Origin: Carnegiea gigantea
Taxonomy: Eukaryota; Streptophyta; Magnoliopsida; Caryophyllales; Cactaceae
DNA length: 64,000 nucleotides
Direction: 5' to 3'
Assembly (NCBI GenBank): GCA_029747015.1
Contig: JAKOGI010000079.1
Location: 1,171,001-1,235,000 of the forward strand
Every line of letters begins with the position of its first letter. Position 1 is the stretch's first letter. The translations under genes and the position numbers were made by a program. Shown piece after piece: positions 34,460 to 51,100 of this stretch. The notes under the pieces were generated by a model. That model was not told the DNA's origin, did not search any database, and was given only the letters and a program-made list of their open reading frames with translations.

Positions 34460-37400
34460 TCATTTGTGAAAGAACTTCCAAATCTCCCTTTCACCAATGT
34501 CTTCGACTAAATGGGCTCCAAAAATGCCTTCATCATCTACTATACTCCTCAAATGCCGAGCTGCAGTGTTGAAGCCAACATAGTTCTTCTTTGTCCCTAA
34601 ATATAGTACTCCATAGGGTGGCCTCAGGCACTGGCAAACCCAAACAAGGCAATGTTAGTCAGCCAAACAGCAAAAACATGAGGTGAATTTAGAATGCAAT
34701 GAGCAAACATGGAAGGTGAAAATTTTTGCCACAACTAACTGAACCTGAATCTAATTTGACGCAACAAGTTGATGTGGGGAAGATCTGGGGAATGGAGCCA
34801 ATACTAAGCATATATTACTAATTACGGCTTGCAGATGATCAGGTATTTTTTGTTACTGTTTTTGGCTATGCACTACTACCAGGGTGACTTGGGGAGCAGA
34901 TCTCAATATAGGAATGGAGTTTGTTTGTTAATTATGCTGGATCCCCTTATCAGCAGTAAATGTCTAAGAAGCTGTCAAATTATGAGAAGTCTCAAGTTGC
35001 GCGGTCACCACTGCCAAGGAACCCCCAAAATAAAGTCTATTGAGGATATTGGAAAGAATTCGTTCAATCGTGACGCTATGCTTGTACTAACCCCTATAAC
35101 TAAAATGTTTTATGATATGTTACAACCATTTGAACCATTCAGAGCATCTTGTGTATGGCCATAAGGTCCACAACACCTTTTCTGGTGTTATGGAACCACA
35201 CTTCAAAAAGCTGCAGGACACAGCCCAAGATGCCATCATGCTCACTGAGTCTGAGGAAACTTGAGTAACTTAGCACATTTCATACATCATGTTGCTTATC
35301 ATATCTCAAAAGACTCCCAAAATAAAAACAACAGATGTTTTTGTGATCTTTCCAAGATATCCAAGGAGGTGTCAAATTCTGATTATGTGTCCCTCTTAAC
35401 CTCCTCAAAATGTAATAAGGCATTCAATGATTTTTAGTGGCAGTTTAGAGTATATTGCATGCCACCATAATGGCACCTAGAATCACGATATTTGCAAGAT
35501 ATGGCCAATAAAATCCATTATCATGCTGAGATTATACTTGGGATCGATAAGAGATAACAAAGGATATGACAAGAGTCCCTAAGGAACACAAAGTCAAGGC
35601 TACTTTGAGGATTCTTTGAAACATCATCCAAAGAGATTCAAATTGTGGCTGTATTGCTATTGACCCCTAAAAGAGTTTTAGGGAAAAATTGCGAATGCAC
35701 AATGTATTGCCATAATGACCATCACTGTGATTCCTAATCCACAAGATGGTGACAGTAAGTCAATTTGCTCATCAGATTCTCTCAAAGGATATCTGAGACG
35801 TCCTAAGAGGTTTCAAAAGTAGTTTGGCTAGAGCTTCAAATTTGGGCCCAGTAGAGAAGCACTATTATACTTGGTTCTTGGGAGGTTCTTTTTGTTTTTT
35901 GGGGGGGGGGGGGGTTTGGAGAATTTGTCAAGTTGAGACCTTTGTGCTCCTCCGTCCTCAAAAGGTTTAGCATGCTTAAGGCGCATTCTAGATGTTTCTC
36001 AATGTATCTATACCATCATAATGCCATTTTTTGACTTCCCACACTCGCTCCCCGGGGGGGGGGGGGGAGGGCGTATGAAGCCATACTTCGAAATGCACAT
36101 GACGGTGCCAATGAAGTCATCCTATTCATTAAAAATGTTCAAAGGGAATACTTAGAATGTCCTGAGTGGTTTTGGAGGTGCAGTAGCTAGAGTCTCTTGG
36201 CAGCTACAAAATGAAGCCTATCATACAGGGTTACTGAGATTCTTAGAAAAATGTCCAGGAAGTCGTCATATGGTAACTATAAGCTCTTACCAACCCATCA
36301 AAGTGCTCTTCAACATTGTACGACCAGTGCGAATAGTTATAATTAGCCTATTATATACAACCATAGTACCCATGTTTGGGCTCTTGGAGTCACATTTGAA
36401 TTTCCCCAGGACGATTCTGATGAAGATATGAATCTCACTGAAATTGCTTAAACGGATATTTAGAATGTTCCCAAAGATTTTGAAGGTACATAGAGAAAGT
36501 CTCTCGGAAACCAGAAAATGAAGGATATCATAAACTATTTTTTAGCACTTCTGGATAAATGTTCTGAAAAACTGTCAAGAAGAGACTATGTGATCCTACT
36601 AACCTTTACCAAACTTTCTAAGCTTCCCAGCTCTGTTTTGAAATTTGTGGCATTGAGCTTCAAAAACCTACCAGAATACCATAAGATGCCAATGAAGCCG
36701 TCCATTACGGTGATTAAATTAAAAATTATCTGGGAATATTCACAGCATGTAAGGGATCTCAAACGAAGAGTGCTCACAGCCTCTTGCTATCTCCAAATAA
36801 AATCTATCATATAAATTATAAATTTTTCGGAATTTCTTAAAAATGTCCAAGAAATTTCCAAATGCTACTTATATCCCCTTGGTGACCCCTTCAAATGTGT
36901 TTGGGCATTTTCGGGTCATTACAAAAAGGTTTTCGTATACATGGGTTGAAAGTTTAAATTAATTGGAATCCTCAATTTGATTTTAATGTGAAGAAAATTC
37001 ATGCAATTGTTAGCAGGCATTTCCTCACAATTGCAACAACCAACTCTGTCAAGTATCAATTTGAATGGAATTTAAATTTTTATGGTTTGCTATCTCATCT
37101 CCCCACTCACTTAAGACATCAACAAAGCATAGGAGGCATGCTTCTCACACCTTAATTTGAGGTGCACCGTGCACTGAGGCGTGTAACAAACGAGATGCAA
37201 GAAATGATCACCTCAAAAAGTTGAGGCGATGTACTTTGACCCTCACACCTCAGACAAGACTCACTTGAGCTAAACTTTCTTTGCATTTATGAAGGAGACT
37301 GACCTTTTTTATTAGTGCATAAAGCTTCTTCAGAGAGGTTACGGAGTAAGGGATCTCTGTCATCAGAATAACATCATAACCGCCTTCTCCATTATCAGCC

Positions 37401-40223
37401 TCGCTAGCTCTTTCCCAAGCTCGGCTGCCAGAAAGTTTCCGTGAACGCCTTGGCTTAGCTAACGACTCTTGCCCAGTTATGCTGCCGTCTTGGCTGCTGC
37501 ATCCATCATTAAAATCCTCCTCTGAGAAGCACATGCTTATTCCTGGTGTCACTTCAAAAGCATCGTTCTTGACAACAGATAAGACTGTGGGTAGCTCTTC
37601 CCAATCCCCAGCATAAAAATGCACAGCTGGAGCTAAAGGTTGCCTTGATGGAGTTAGGTGCCCTTCAGACTGCTGGTTTTGCCTCTCCCGCGCCTGCTCA
37701 AGATTAGCTAAGACATTTGGAATAGTTGCACACCGTATAGTTTCAGCATTTATGTACTGAAAATGCACAGTACTGGCTCCCTGCAATTGATGGCAAAGAG
37801 AGTTTGTAAGTTTTAAAAAAAATATTTACATCTCCATGAAATACTAGGCAAGAGGTAAAGCACATGAAATTTTGATAAGAATGCTGTAATACATCGGACA
37901 TAGGTCACCATTCCTAGGTGATATATTCTAAGGCTATACAAATATAAGAGACATGGGTAATTGAATAGAATGCCAAATCCAAAACGATCATGTGGACAGA
38001 CATCATTACTGCTCAAGGCCATTGAGATAAGTGGATGTACCTTCAAGCAGGCAAAGATACCAGGAAGCCCATAGGTGCAGGAAAGCTGTCAGAATGAAAC
38101 AAAACTTAGAAATATGCCTTGCACTCATCAAAGTAAAGATCAAATTTCAAGCTCAAACATGATTGTCCAAACAAAGGCATTTAACAAATCATACGATTAA
38201 ATATTCATAATAAAATACATCCAACATATTATTCCTTCACATCATCCTATACTATTCAAGCTATCAAAGACCATTCAAACAGAGACATAAGTAGTGGAGA
38301 GATTATTAACAAGACAACGGGTGCTGAAATTATCTTTATTTATGATGAGTTCACAAAGCAAGCAAACTGCTCTACTCATAACTTGATCCCCTAAAAGTCT
38401 GAAAGGTTAACCAACCCTGCTCCCCCCAACAAAAAGAAAAAAAAAGAAAACAACCAAAAAAACCAAAAAAAAGAGAAAGAGATGATTTGCCAAGCAATAA
38501 ATGAGTCAACAACAAAAATACTGGATCTGTCCAATGAAGTCAAATTGCAGGTCAATTGCAGGTCAACAATCAGGACTCATATAAAAGCCTACATGAACAA
38601 TCCATCAATTTACACTTGTTGTAAAAGGACTATAAGAATTTGTTATGCTTTTCATGTTAAAAAGGACTAAAACATATGAAGGACCTGAAAAAGAGGGGGG
38701 GGGGGGCATCTATATAATCCTACACTTGGAACATCTTATTCTAAGACTTCACCAGCAATAAAGGTTTAGACAACCATGTTTGCCTGTGACATACCTCAAG
38801 CACCCTTTTCCCTCTGAAGCTCAATTGTCCATCACAAATCTCTAGCTTTAGAACATTTACGAGATCAATGGAACTGTCATAGGATTTCAAGGACCCTGCA
38901 GATTAGATAAATTCCTATATATTATCCATCGGAAAAGACACTGCAAATAAAAGAAAGAAGAGAGCATAAATAATGTCACAACTCAGAAGCATAAAATTCA
39001 CATACCATCAGTTTTTGTGCATATCATTTCAAGTCCACTGAAGCCGACGATATGTGCAACACTTATCTTTCCCTGTAATGAAGTAGTGCCTGATCAGTTT
39101 CATATATGCGTAAAGACACAAAGTGTGATAACTGATACCTACAAGTCTTACTCAGTTTTAAATTTTCCCACTGGCAATTGGTCCAGAAGAAACTTCAAAT
39201 CCTTAATCAACACCGGGAACGCAAAACTATATGACTCACAACTCTTATCTGAGTTCTAAACAGGAATTTCCAAGATTCAAAACTGCGTTCCTTCAAATAA
39301 ACGTTGAAGTACCAAACAATAATCAAAACAAAACATTCCAACTAAACTTACAAATCTTAATTTAGACTACGCAAATTGGCATGAGATGACAAAAGGAAGC
39401 ACCTCCAATTAGATCTTAAAGCCTCAGTTCACTTGGGCCAAAGGGGGGGGGGGGGGAGACAAGATAACCAAGCTCTCTATTTTAATTCTACGCTTTCTTC
39501 CCCCATTAATGTCCATACTAGAAGCCCCACGCTGGGATATGTGCATGACATCACCCGTTCATGTTATTAGATGCACTACATTGTGAATGGACAGACAAAA
39601 GAGGGGGCCCAAGAAAGAACCACAGTAATACCGTCCATTTATTACTGATTCACCTAATATCTTCTTGGTTATCCCAACCTCGAGAAGCTACTAGCGTTCT
39701 TACAGAAGTAGGAGAAGCTAAATACACATCAACATCAATAGACAAATTGCCAAGTGCCATCATAATGAGAATGACTCTCAGCTTGGGCACATCAATCCAT
39801 ACAAGCTACCTTGCTACAATTGATAACTAAGACAATGTCTGAGCGCCACCAACAGAATGAATTTAGAAAGAACAATTTTTGATCAAAAGGTACGCAGGAA
39901 AACCTTGAATACATGGGGCCCTTGTGCATCAACAGTGTCTCCATCGCACTTGGAAGTTATAGCCTGAAGGATGAGATACATAAGTTAGTTATGGCCACAA
40001 TCTTATTAAAGCATACACATCCCTAATAAGACGAGTATTCACGTTTCTCTCATCAACGGATTCACACATACAGAGAAGAATGAGGTACCTTTGATGGGAC
40101 AATTTCAACAGCAGGTGTAGGAAAATGCGCATCTCTCTCTGAAACACTAGAGATGCTGTGACTTGCTCGACCCTGAGGTAGCAATCCTGGTAAGCATTGT
40201 GCTAACAAAGAGGGGGCACGCAT
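34460..40223 (-). CDS. METTL18-like S-adenosylmethionine-dependent methyltransferase
   Basis: Seven-beta-strand methyltransferase of the METTL18 (protein-histidine methyltransferase) group; substrate not provable from sequence. Coding exons on the minus strand: 40089-40223, 39904-39963, 39006-39072, 38795-38895, 38041-38085, 37304-37780, 34460-34630; 351 residues, start MRAPSLLAQCLPG. The SAM-binding region VLELSCTYGLPGIFACLKGA (starting near residue 119) has Ser-Cys where many methyltransferases have Gly-Cys; I believe this is normal for the plant subfamily. Later motifs are GGYDVILMTEIPYS and the C-terminal KKNYVGFN..ARHLRS. A Ser/Pro/Glu-rich insert (about 160-250) contains SRRSRKLSGSRAWERA-like sequence. 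The last intron is 2.7 kb and holds a degenerate tandem array. 5' UTR introns are likely upstream of 40223. Confidence 0.87.
34955..36900. repeat. Decayed tandem array, about seven units of 270-335 bp
   Basis: A recurring segment of the form TATG-GNACTATAA-CCCCT-ACC..AAA is found near 35071, 35377, 35645, 35935, 36269, 36586 and 36864. Spacings are 306, 268, 290, 334, 317 and 278 bp. Neighbouring units also share AAAATAAAGTCTATCAT, AGAAAAATGTCCAGGAAG and TTAGAATGTCCTGAGTGG in the same order, best preserved between about 36118 and 36900. The units are strongly diverged from each other and carry no conserved reading frame. The whole array lies in the last intron of the methyltransferase gene. 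I do not recognise the family. Confidence 0.65.
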
Positions 40224-41215
40224 GATGCTGGATGCTCAAACTTCTGAACTTGCAGACAAGCAAAAAACTGTCAAATCCCGTAAGTTATAGTCTCACTGGC
40301 ATCAAAAAGAAGGTAGAGCCAGACAAACATACATTTCATATCTCAACTTTTCAAGAAGAGGGGAGAAACAGAAATAGCATGAGACTGTCTTAGGTGTTAA
40401 GAAGACATAATAGTTGACATAAATTGAGCAAGTCCTTGCATCAGCAAGCCTCATTTGGATTTTGGATCAGTCAAAATTGGAAAGAGTCATTACTACAAAA
40501 AACCAACCCAATGTGCATACCAACAAAGAAGTAGGATTGAGTTGACTGAAAAAATACAGTTGATTATATGCTGGAGAAGAGATTTCCTCAAGAAAAGCTA
40601 TAAAAGGAGCGACCCCTACCTAAAAGCCCACAACCGACAGATTAACAGAAGAGATTGAGCTGAAAATCAGATAAATCTCCTCTGAATCTTCTCTATTTTC
40701 CTCACGATCATGCCAGAACAAATTAAGAAAACAATTTAACAATCACAAAAAGTCGAAATCCCACAAAATTTTCACCAACCAAAAGAAAATTCTGGTAAGA
40801 TAACGAATGCCCGCATAACAATAATAAAAACCCGCATAATTCCACGAGCAAAAATGAGAATTCAGGCAAGACAATGACTACCCACCAGCTGAAACCGCAA
40901 CCCCAATTGAGCAATTACGTTTTCCAATCATACCCAGAAAAACTTATACAAAAAAGACTTCAACAGTAACAAGCTCAAATGTAAAACCTCAGAATTTAGC
41001 AACGTACCAATAATTCAATGAAACCAACAAAAGAATGTGGGATGATCTACGCCAAGTACAGTAAGTCTTCGTCTTCACCAATCAAGAAACCTCGGTTAGA
41101 AAATTCAAAGGTGGAGCAGTCTCGTGGAAACGAGATCGTGTATGACTTGAAGAAGGAGTGAGAAACAAATAAATTCGAGAGTCAAAAAAGAGGGCAGAAA
41201 AAACCCATACCCACA

Positions 41216-41241
41216 AGAGAGAGAGAGAGAGAGAGAGAGAA
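41216..41241. repeat. (GA)13 tract near the methyltransferase 5' end
   Basis: On the gene strand this is a CT repeat, a common feature of plant transcription start regions. It lies about 1 kb upstream of the start codon, which fits a leader with introns. Confidence 0.8.
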
Positions 41242-42427
41242 GCTTCGATTCAGAGAAGGTGCACAGCAGGTGCTTCACAATGCCAGAATTGCCCCTATGT
41301 TGTCATGATAATACCAAGGTGGTCGTGTGCTTGCTTGTGCCGCTGTTCTTACCGTAATCATGGGCATGGGATGGGATTATTGAATTGGGATCCATAATTA
41401 ATACTACTAATCATAAACCTAATCACACATGTTTATTGCTAATTAGACTTGAAGTCTAGATATACATATGTCATAGTCTTGACTCTTAAGTATTAATTAC
41501 CTTAATTCGTACAGTTTATAAGAGTTATTATCAAAGATTTATATTCAAATTAATTTTATCTATATCAATTTTTGCACATCTTTTAGGAGGAAAAAGGGTT
41601 AGATATTGCAATATTAGTGTTATAGGAAAATACATAATTTTATATTAAAAATTTATACATACTCAAAAATTAAATGGAAAAAGGGGGCAAAAATAGGATG
41701 AATTTTTTTTTCTTTTTCCGACATATCTTGGATTATGGAGAGTCAAGGCTCGACTGTATGTCAGCGTATCAACCGGCAGCTAGTGGAGTTTTTGACAGAT
41801 GGTATCAAAGGTAATATGGTTTAAATTCAATCATATTAGTTTTTGTATTTCATTCGTCAGAAAAAAAGGACTTGATGTAGCGTATTCGATTCTAAGCCTT
41901 AATAAATAACACGGTTTCACTATAGACAATGGTGGATAAACTTATCCACATATATAATTATGACATATGTGAAATAATGACTGCATAGCATCAACAAGTG
42001 AAAGTATTTCTAAATTTTGTTTGATTGTCGATTACTAGATTTCTAATTTAAAGGAAAAATAAAAAATAAAAACATATTTGAATTATATTATTATTACATT
42101 GTTTTGCTTTAGTCAATCGATTGGTATATGCATATCCAAGATTCTAAATCACTGTATGAACACTTGAATAGTAGTAGACCGTTAGTGTGTAGACTGCAAG
42201 AGAGCAAGGAGATAAAAACTTAGTGGTTCTATTGGCAACAAAATTATCAAAATTAATAAGTGAACATATGCTATTTGTTCCCTTGTTTTCTGAATTTATA
42301 ATCTCAAGCTATAAATACACAAGAATTCTCAATCATTAAGAATTTTTTCTTAATGAATATTCTAAATATAATTACTGTAATTTATCCAAATCCAAAAAAA
42401 GCCCAAAAAAAAAGGAAGACACCTACC

Positions 42428-42435
42428 TATATATA
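42428..42435 (+). promoter_or_regulatory. TATA box of the CPK gene
   Basis: TATATATA within CCTATATATAGAATC, about 330 bases upstream of the CPK start codon and directly before a CT-rich stretch typical of plant 5' UTRs. Confidence 0.55.
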
Positions 42436-42765
42436 GAATCAACAAACCACTTCTAAAAAAATTTTAAATTTCCATTTTCTCTTCACCATTCACTCAATTT
42501 GTTCCCCTTTATTCCCTCTCTAAATTCTTTTTCTCTCTTCCTTTTCCTCTAAAAATAAGCCATCCCCATTTCTCTCCATTTGCTCCTCCCTTTCCTAGTC
42601 CTCTTTGTGCCTCCCCCAACCCTAGGTATCCCCCCTCCCAGTGAAGCTCCCCTTGTAGCTAAACCCAAAGTAACTACTGCAAAGATCGAATCAAATTGAA
42701 AAAAACAAATACAAAAAATATCTATCGACGTAGCCAACAGATTAAGCTAAGATAAACAAAATTAG

Positions 42766-45918
<3,153 letters not shown>

Positions 45919-48105
45919 AGAGGAAAAGAATTTTGGAGCTAATCATACTTGTAGGGGACTAGTTAATCACTCCCTTTAATTTGTACAATTTATTAATTTT
46001 GTCAAATTTTGAAAAGGTAGATAAGGTAATATCTGCTAAATGTGTATAAAGAAACCAAGAAAAAAGCTGTCAGTAGTTGTCGGAATTGAATTGGACGATA
46101 TACAGAGATACTGGATTTTTTCTATTAAATTTAGAGATGATGCTTTAAAGAACAGAATTTCATGTCTCTCCTAAATCTGAAATCCAATATTTTCACTTTT
46201 TCCCCTTATTTATGTGTTGATATTCTGATAACATTTTCTCATCTTATCATCCTATATATAAGTATTTGGTATTGTGCTCAATTTTTTATGGGGTTGGGGG
46301 GGTTTTGATGTAATGAATAGTAGTGGAGAGCTTCCATCGGGGGGTAATGCAGAGCGCAAAAGTAAGGGGGTGTTTGGTAGATGGCTTTTGGATAGTTTTC
46401 TTGGTGTAATAGCTGTTTAGACATAAGTTGGCTGTTTAACCAAGTCAAACAGCTATTTCAAGTGTTTGGTAAGTAGCTTTTTATAATAACGGTTTGGTCT
46501 CGAAAAAGTATTTTCAAAAAAGTTAAATCAAGTAGCTTTTGGGATATATATGATTTTATGTTCATAGAGACCATTTGTATTGAAAAAATTGTTCTTTTTA
46601 TGATCTGACAATTGACGGATCAAAAATGTACGATAAAAAATGAGAAAATGAACTTTTTTTGGGTCTCATGCCTCTGTTTTACCAGAGTCGAGTTACTGTT
46701 GATTTATAAAGAGTAGAACTCTCCCATCATAAATTTTCTCCATTCACGATATTCAAGCTTGAGATCTTGATTGAGGAAAACAAGTGTCAAATCACCTGAA
46801 CCACCTTGTGTTTGTATTGATGAATTAAGGTTGTAAGTCATGTTTGAAGTAAAGATCATGGAAATTTTTTTGAAAAATTTTTACTGTGACTGACTCAAAT
46901 AATAAGACATATAATGTAAAAGTTGTAAATTAATCTAAATTTCAATGTACCACTTGTCATACGCAGTACACGTTTATGCTTCATGAATGATGAAGTTCAT
47001 GATTTGGTTTTTTGTTAATAATTTTTAGGAGTAATCTTCAAAAATGATTTCTGATTTTCATAAGTTGTAATGAGAATGTATCTTCTATGATAATGGTAGG
47101 GAAGACCAACCATTAATTTACAAGCCATTAGTTTCATGTAAAAAATGAAAATAAAAAGAGTGAGAGAACAAAAGAAAATTAGAGAGAGAAAAGTTCAATT
47201 TTATTTCTGTGTAGCATAAGTATAAATACAAAAAAAATCATGTAGAGATCAATATACATTATGATCAGGGCCAGAAAACTCTCTCAGTAAGTTACGACTA
47301 ATTTGTCTCTAGGGGGCAGTGGCAATTTACATCAAGGTACTTCGTCCTTTCGTGAAAAACATGATTTTCTGCTATACATTTGCAGATTTGTTTGGCCGCC
47401 TTGTTATAACACAAGGTAATTGACAGTGAAGGTGGAAGTAAAGATTTTGCATATGACAACCGATCCACTCTATTTCTAAAGTTGTAGCTAAGATATTATG
47501 ATACTTGGCTTCTACCAAAGACTTAGCAACAACCTTTGTATCGATGTAAATTCATACGGCAACAATCTTTATGACGACTTGGTCATGTTAGACCCAACCT
47601 TGAAATGAGAATATATAAGTGAAGTATCAACCCTTAACTTGTAACGTTTCAAGGATTAGTGGAAAAGATGTGAATTAGATTTCGCCATATACAACGTGTA
47701 CATTAAAAAAGGAAAGATGAACGAACAACTGATTTCTATTCCATTAGTTTGAAAAAAAAAGTACAAGTATTTTTTACAAAATGTGGAGAACAAAATATAC
47801 ACGTACAACATAGCTCGAATTGAGCCATCATCCCCTAAGAAATTGAAAACAGCTCTTTTTTACAAACTATTACACAGACAACGAGTCTATTGAAGCCTTC
47901 AGCTGCCGAGATAAGTAATATTTACAGTCCTCACAACAATTATAGAACTTGAAGAGGCTGACATTTCTTTGCACTTTGCTGCTCCATTTTCAGGAGGAAT
48001 AGATGTGCTTGGAAGAACCGGCAGCACCCAGAATTCTGATGGCTAGGTTAGAACTCAACCACGCGTTATATACGGATTCTTCAGAAAAGGATATCAAGCA
48101 GTGAC
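45919..48105. other. Spacer between convergent CPK and Ariadne genes
   Basis: AT-rich, holds both 3' UTRs. Around 46366-46560 there is sequence reminiscent of the hAT-like MITE at 20630 (TGTTTGGTA.., AACAGCTATTT) but without matching termini. No gene is seen. Confidence 0.6.
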
Positions 48106-51100
48106 TTAAGTACTTTCAGGGAGTGCAGGGTCTGAAGGTTCAGATGTATTTTCGGGGAGCCAAGAATCGGAAGGTCCAGAAGTATTTTCTGGAGGTGGGG
48201 GATCTGGTGGTCCAAAAGTATCTCCACTAGGTGGAGGAACTAAGGGTTGAGTACGATCGTGAAAACACATCTCACATATGGTGGATGTTTCTGGGTTTGC
48301 AAGGGTACATTGTGGACAACTCCAATGGTCAATATGATTTATATCTCTGATTGGCTGACGTGACCGTGGAGTACCCCTTCTGCTGCCTTTCCCCCTGCCT
48401 CTTGGACTAGGTGCTGCGCCACCAGACACATCTGATAGACCATTCTCTAATGCTCTGACCAAATTCTCAAAGTATGTACGAGTCACCCTGAAGAAGTTAC
48501 GTAAGCATGTAAGCATCTACATTAGTTTTGAATATAGTTCAGAAGACTTGATGCAATAGTACTATCCACAACTACGAGCGAATTGTGCGTGCAGGAGATG
48601 GGTAAGAGTCTGAAAACCTAGAATATTTATATTTCCCACAATTGGATAGTATTATTGAGTATGGATCAACAGAAAGGATGGTCGCCGTTCAGACTGAAAC
48701 GATGAGGAAAAAATATGCAATAACTGCAAGGTTCTTTTTCAAGATTCAGTTAATGTTCTTTTCAGTTCTATGGTCCAACAATGTGAAATGCGGGTGCTAG
48801 AAATAATCTGATGAGCGAGAGTGGAATAGATTTGTTCCCAACTGACATCCATGGAGGAAGAACAAATTACAGCAGCACAATGAAACTGACAAGCTGTACA
48901 GGCTATATACAGCAAAGATTTACCCTGTTAGCCCTGCCAGCTTCTGTTGAAATGCTCTGAAATCTGCTTTTGGCTCCTCGTCACCAAGGAAATCATTTAA
49001 TTCCTTTTCTGCACACTGATGTAGCCTCTCAAGACCAGCCTCCGCCTCACCTAGGAAGGGAAACCAACATATGGAAAGTCATTCATTTAATCTGCCATAG
49101 GATGGCAGCATTTCAAACTGTTACAGGTATGGCATTCTACCTTGCAAATACTCAAAAAGCTGTCTCTTGCCGTATTCACGCTCAGGCAGATAATAACCAT
49201 AGGCATAAGTCCATTTTAGGACCCGTCTACACTCAATAATCTGGAAAGCAGAAGAATTTGTAGCTTGATGATCATCAATAAGTCCCACGTAAAAGAAATT
49301 TAACATGCCACTGTTCCTCTGCAAAATTCTAAAAGTGCAAGTTCCATTTTGCAGAACTGAAGGATGTACAGGAGACAAAAAGAACGACAGGCTAGGAGAC
49401 ATGGTCATCAACAAGAACATTACAAACAAAAAGGGGAGGAGTTTGCTGGTTAGGAAGGCATGGCCACCTTTTTTTTTTGGATGGGTAAATTTACGCACGC
49501 ACACAACTTAGGGAGAATCAAACCTTCAACTCTACTGCGGGAACCAAGCCCTTGCACGAGGCTACCCCTAAGGGGACGGGAAGGCATGGCCACCTTGGTT
49601 TGGGCTCTGGGACTTCAACACCCCCCCCCCCCCCAAAAAAAAAAAAATTTCTTAGGGGAAATGAATTATTGAGGCTGAATGCATACTTGAAAAGAGACAC
49701 AACAAAGAAAACTAATAGCAGTCATGGGCAGTTGGCACTGACCAATTGACGATGGCATGGACACCCATTAGCGTCTACCAATTAAAAGATGTCCAGGGCC
49801 GCCTAAGTTTTCCCAATTGCTAAGGAATCCAACATGCAACAGTATCCTAAGGGACGTTTCTTTTCCCCCTTTTTTATTTGGGGGGGGGGGGGGCGGTATT
49901 CAAATTTACCTGTTGCCAAGCCTCTATAATGAATTTCAGTTGTGACACAGGTTCCTTCACATTGTTACCCAGCTTCTCTAACTGCAAAATTTATAAAACA
50001 ACATCATTTAATCATTATTTATATGATTCACATAAAATGCTAAGCACAAATCAGATGCGAGTTCCTCTCTTGATTTTGAATCAGGATCAAAGGATAACAG
50101 AAGCAGCAGGAAAGAAACAATAGACACAATTCAAGTTCAGCATTATGTAAAACCAATGAGCAGCACGTGCTCCTGCCTGCCACTGAGGCCATTGAAGTTT
50201 GAAAGATCCCCTTCTATAAAATCTTACTCAGATTCCCTCATTGTATTCTTAATGACAACTTCCCTGGCTAGGCCAGTATACAGAGATTAGCATGTGATAG
50301 AGCGCTCAGCAATCCATATCGAAGACCTTTAATAAATAGCAATCCCCTACTTGAAGACATCAGCGACCACTCTGAGCATTCTAATGACAGCAAAATACCT
50401 ACGAGGAGATCATCTACCCAAAACTAGATTATGAAGTAGCTTTTGGGTATAGGAGGCAAGAAAACTCTAGTTAACAAGCATAAAAAGACAAGGATATCAA
50501 CTTTATCTAAGTTGCATATATCTAGAGCTCACAAGTCACGACCTCACAAGATTCAGGATGCAGATATCTGCTCAGAAGCGGCCAAGCAACATATATTTAC
50601 TATCAGACACTCTCAATGCTAGATTGATGTCCCACTTACATGGACAGTCTGCATTCGGCACAAATCTGCAATAGCTTTTTCCCTTGACTGCAACAAGAAA
50701 TAGGTATGTCTATAGTTAACCAGCCAATAACTCACCCTAAAAACACACCTTAGGAATATAGTGGCTACCCACATTTTAAAAGCTCAGAGCAAGACCACGA
50801 AAATAAATGATCAAGTAACAAGCTTCAGTAAATGATGACCTTTCATTGGCATCTGTGATGCAAAATTTGTCGAAAACAGTACCTCCATATAAAATATTCG
50901 CGAACACTTAACAACAGGAGAAACATGTGAGTTGGTTTCAACTGGAAACATTAAATTTCAGCATGAACTCGTCAGGTTTTCACACCAGAAAAGAGAAGTC
51001 CTAACAAGCTCCAACTTAAACAAATGTATTCATAACCTTAATCTTCACTAATTTAAAAGGAGAGAATTAAAAAAATAAAAAAGCAAGGAACCAGTCCTAG

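Larger units (their letters stand above)
40224..42765. other. Divergent intergenic region, methyltransferase and CPK promoters
   Basis: The right side of the methyltransferase gene (40224 to about 41260) probably contains 5' UTR exons and introns; its leader likely includes the GA tract at 41216-41241. The rest is AT-rich. The CPK side has a TATA box and a pyrimidine-rich leader (42465-42600). No other gene is seen. Confidence 0.6.

Noticed and set aside
36518..36814. 98-residue open frame on the plus strand
   Set aside because: Lies in the decayed tandem array, is not shared between units, and has no recognisable domain.
46366..46600. Second copy of the hAT-like MITE
   Set aside because: Only short internal motifs match; no terminal inverted repeat or target duplication found.
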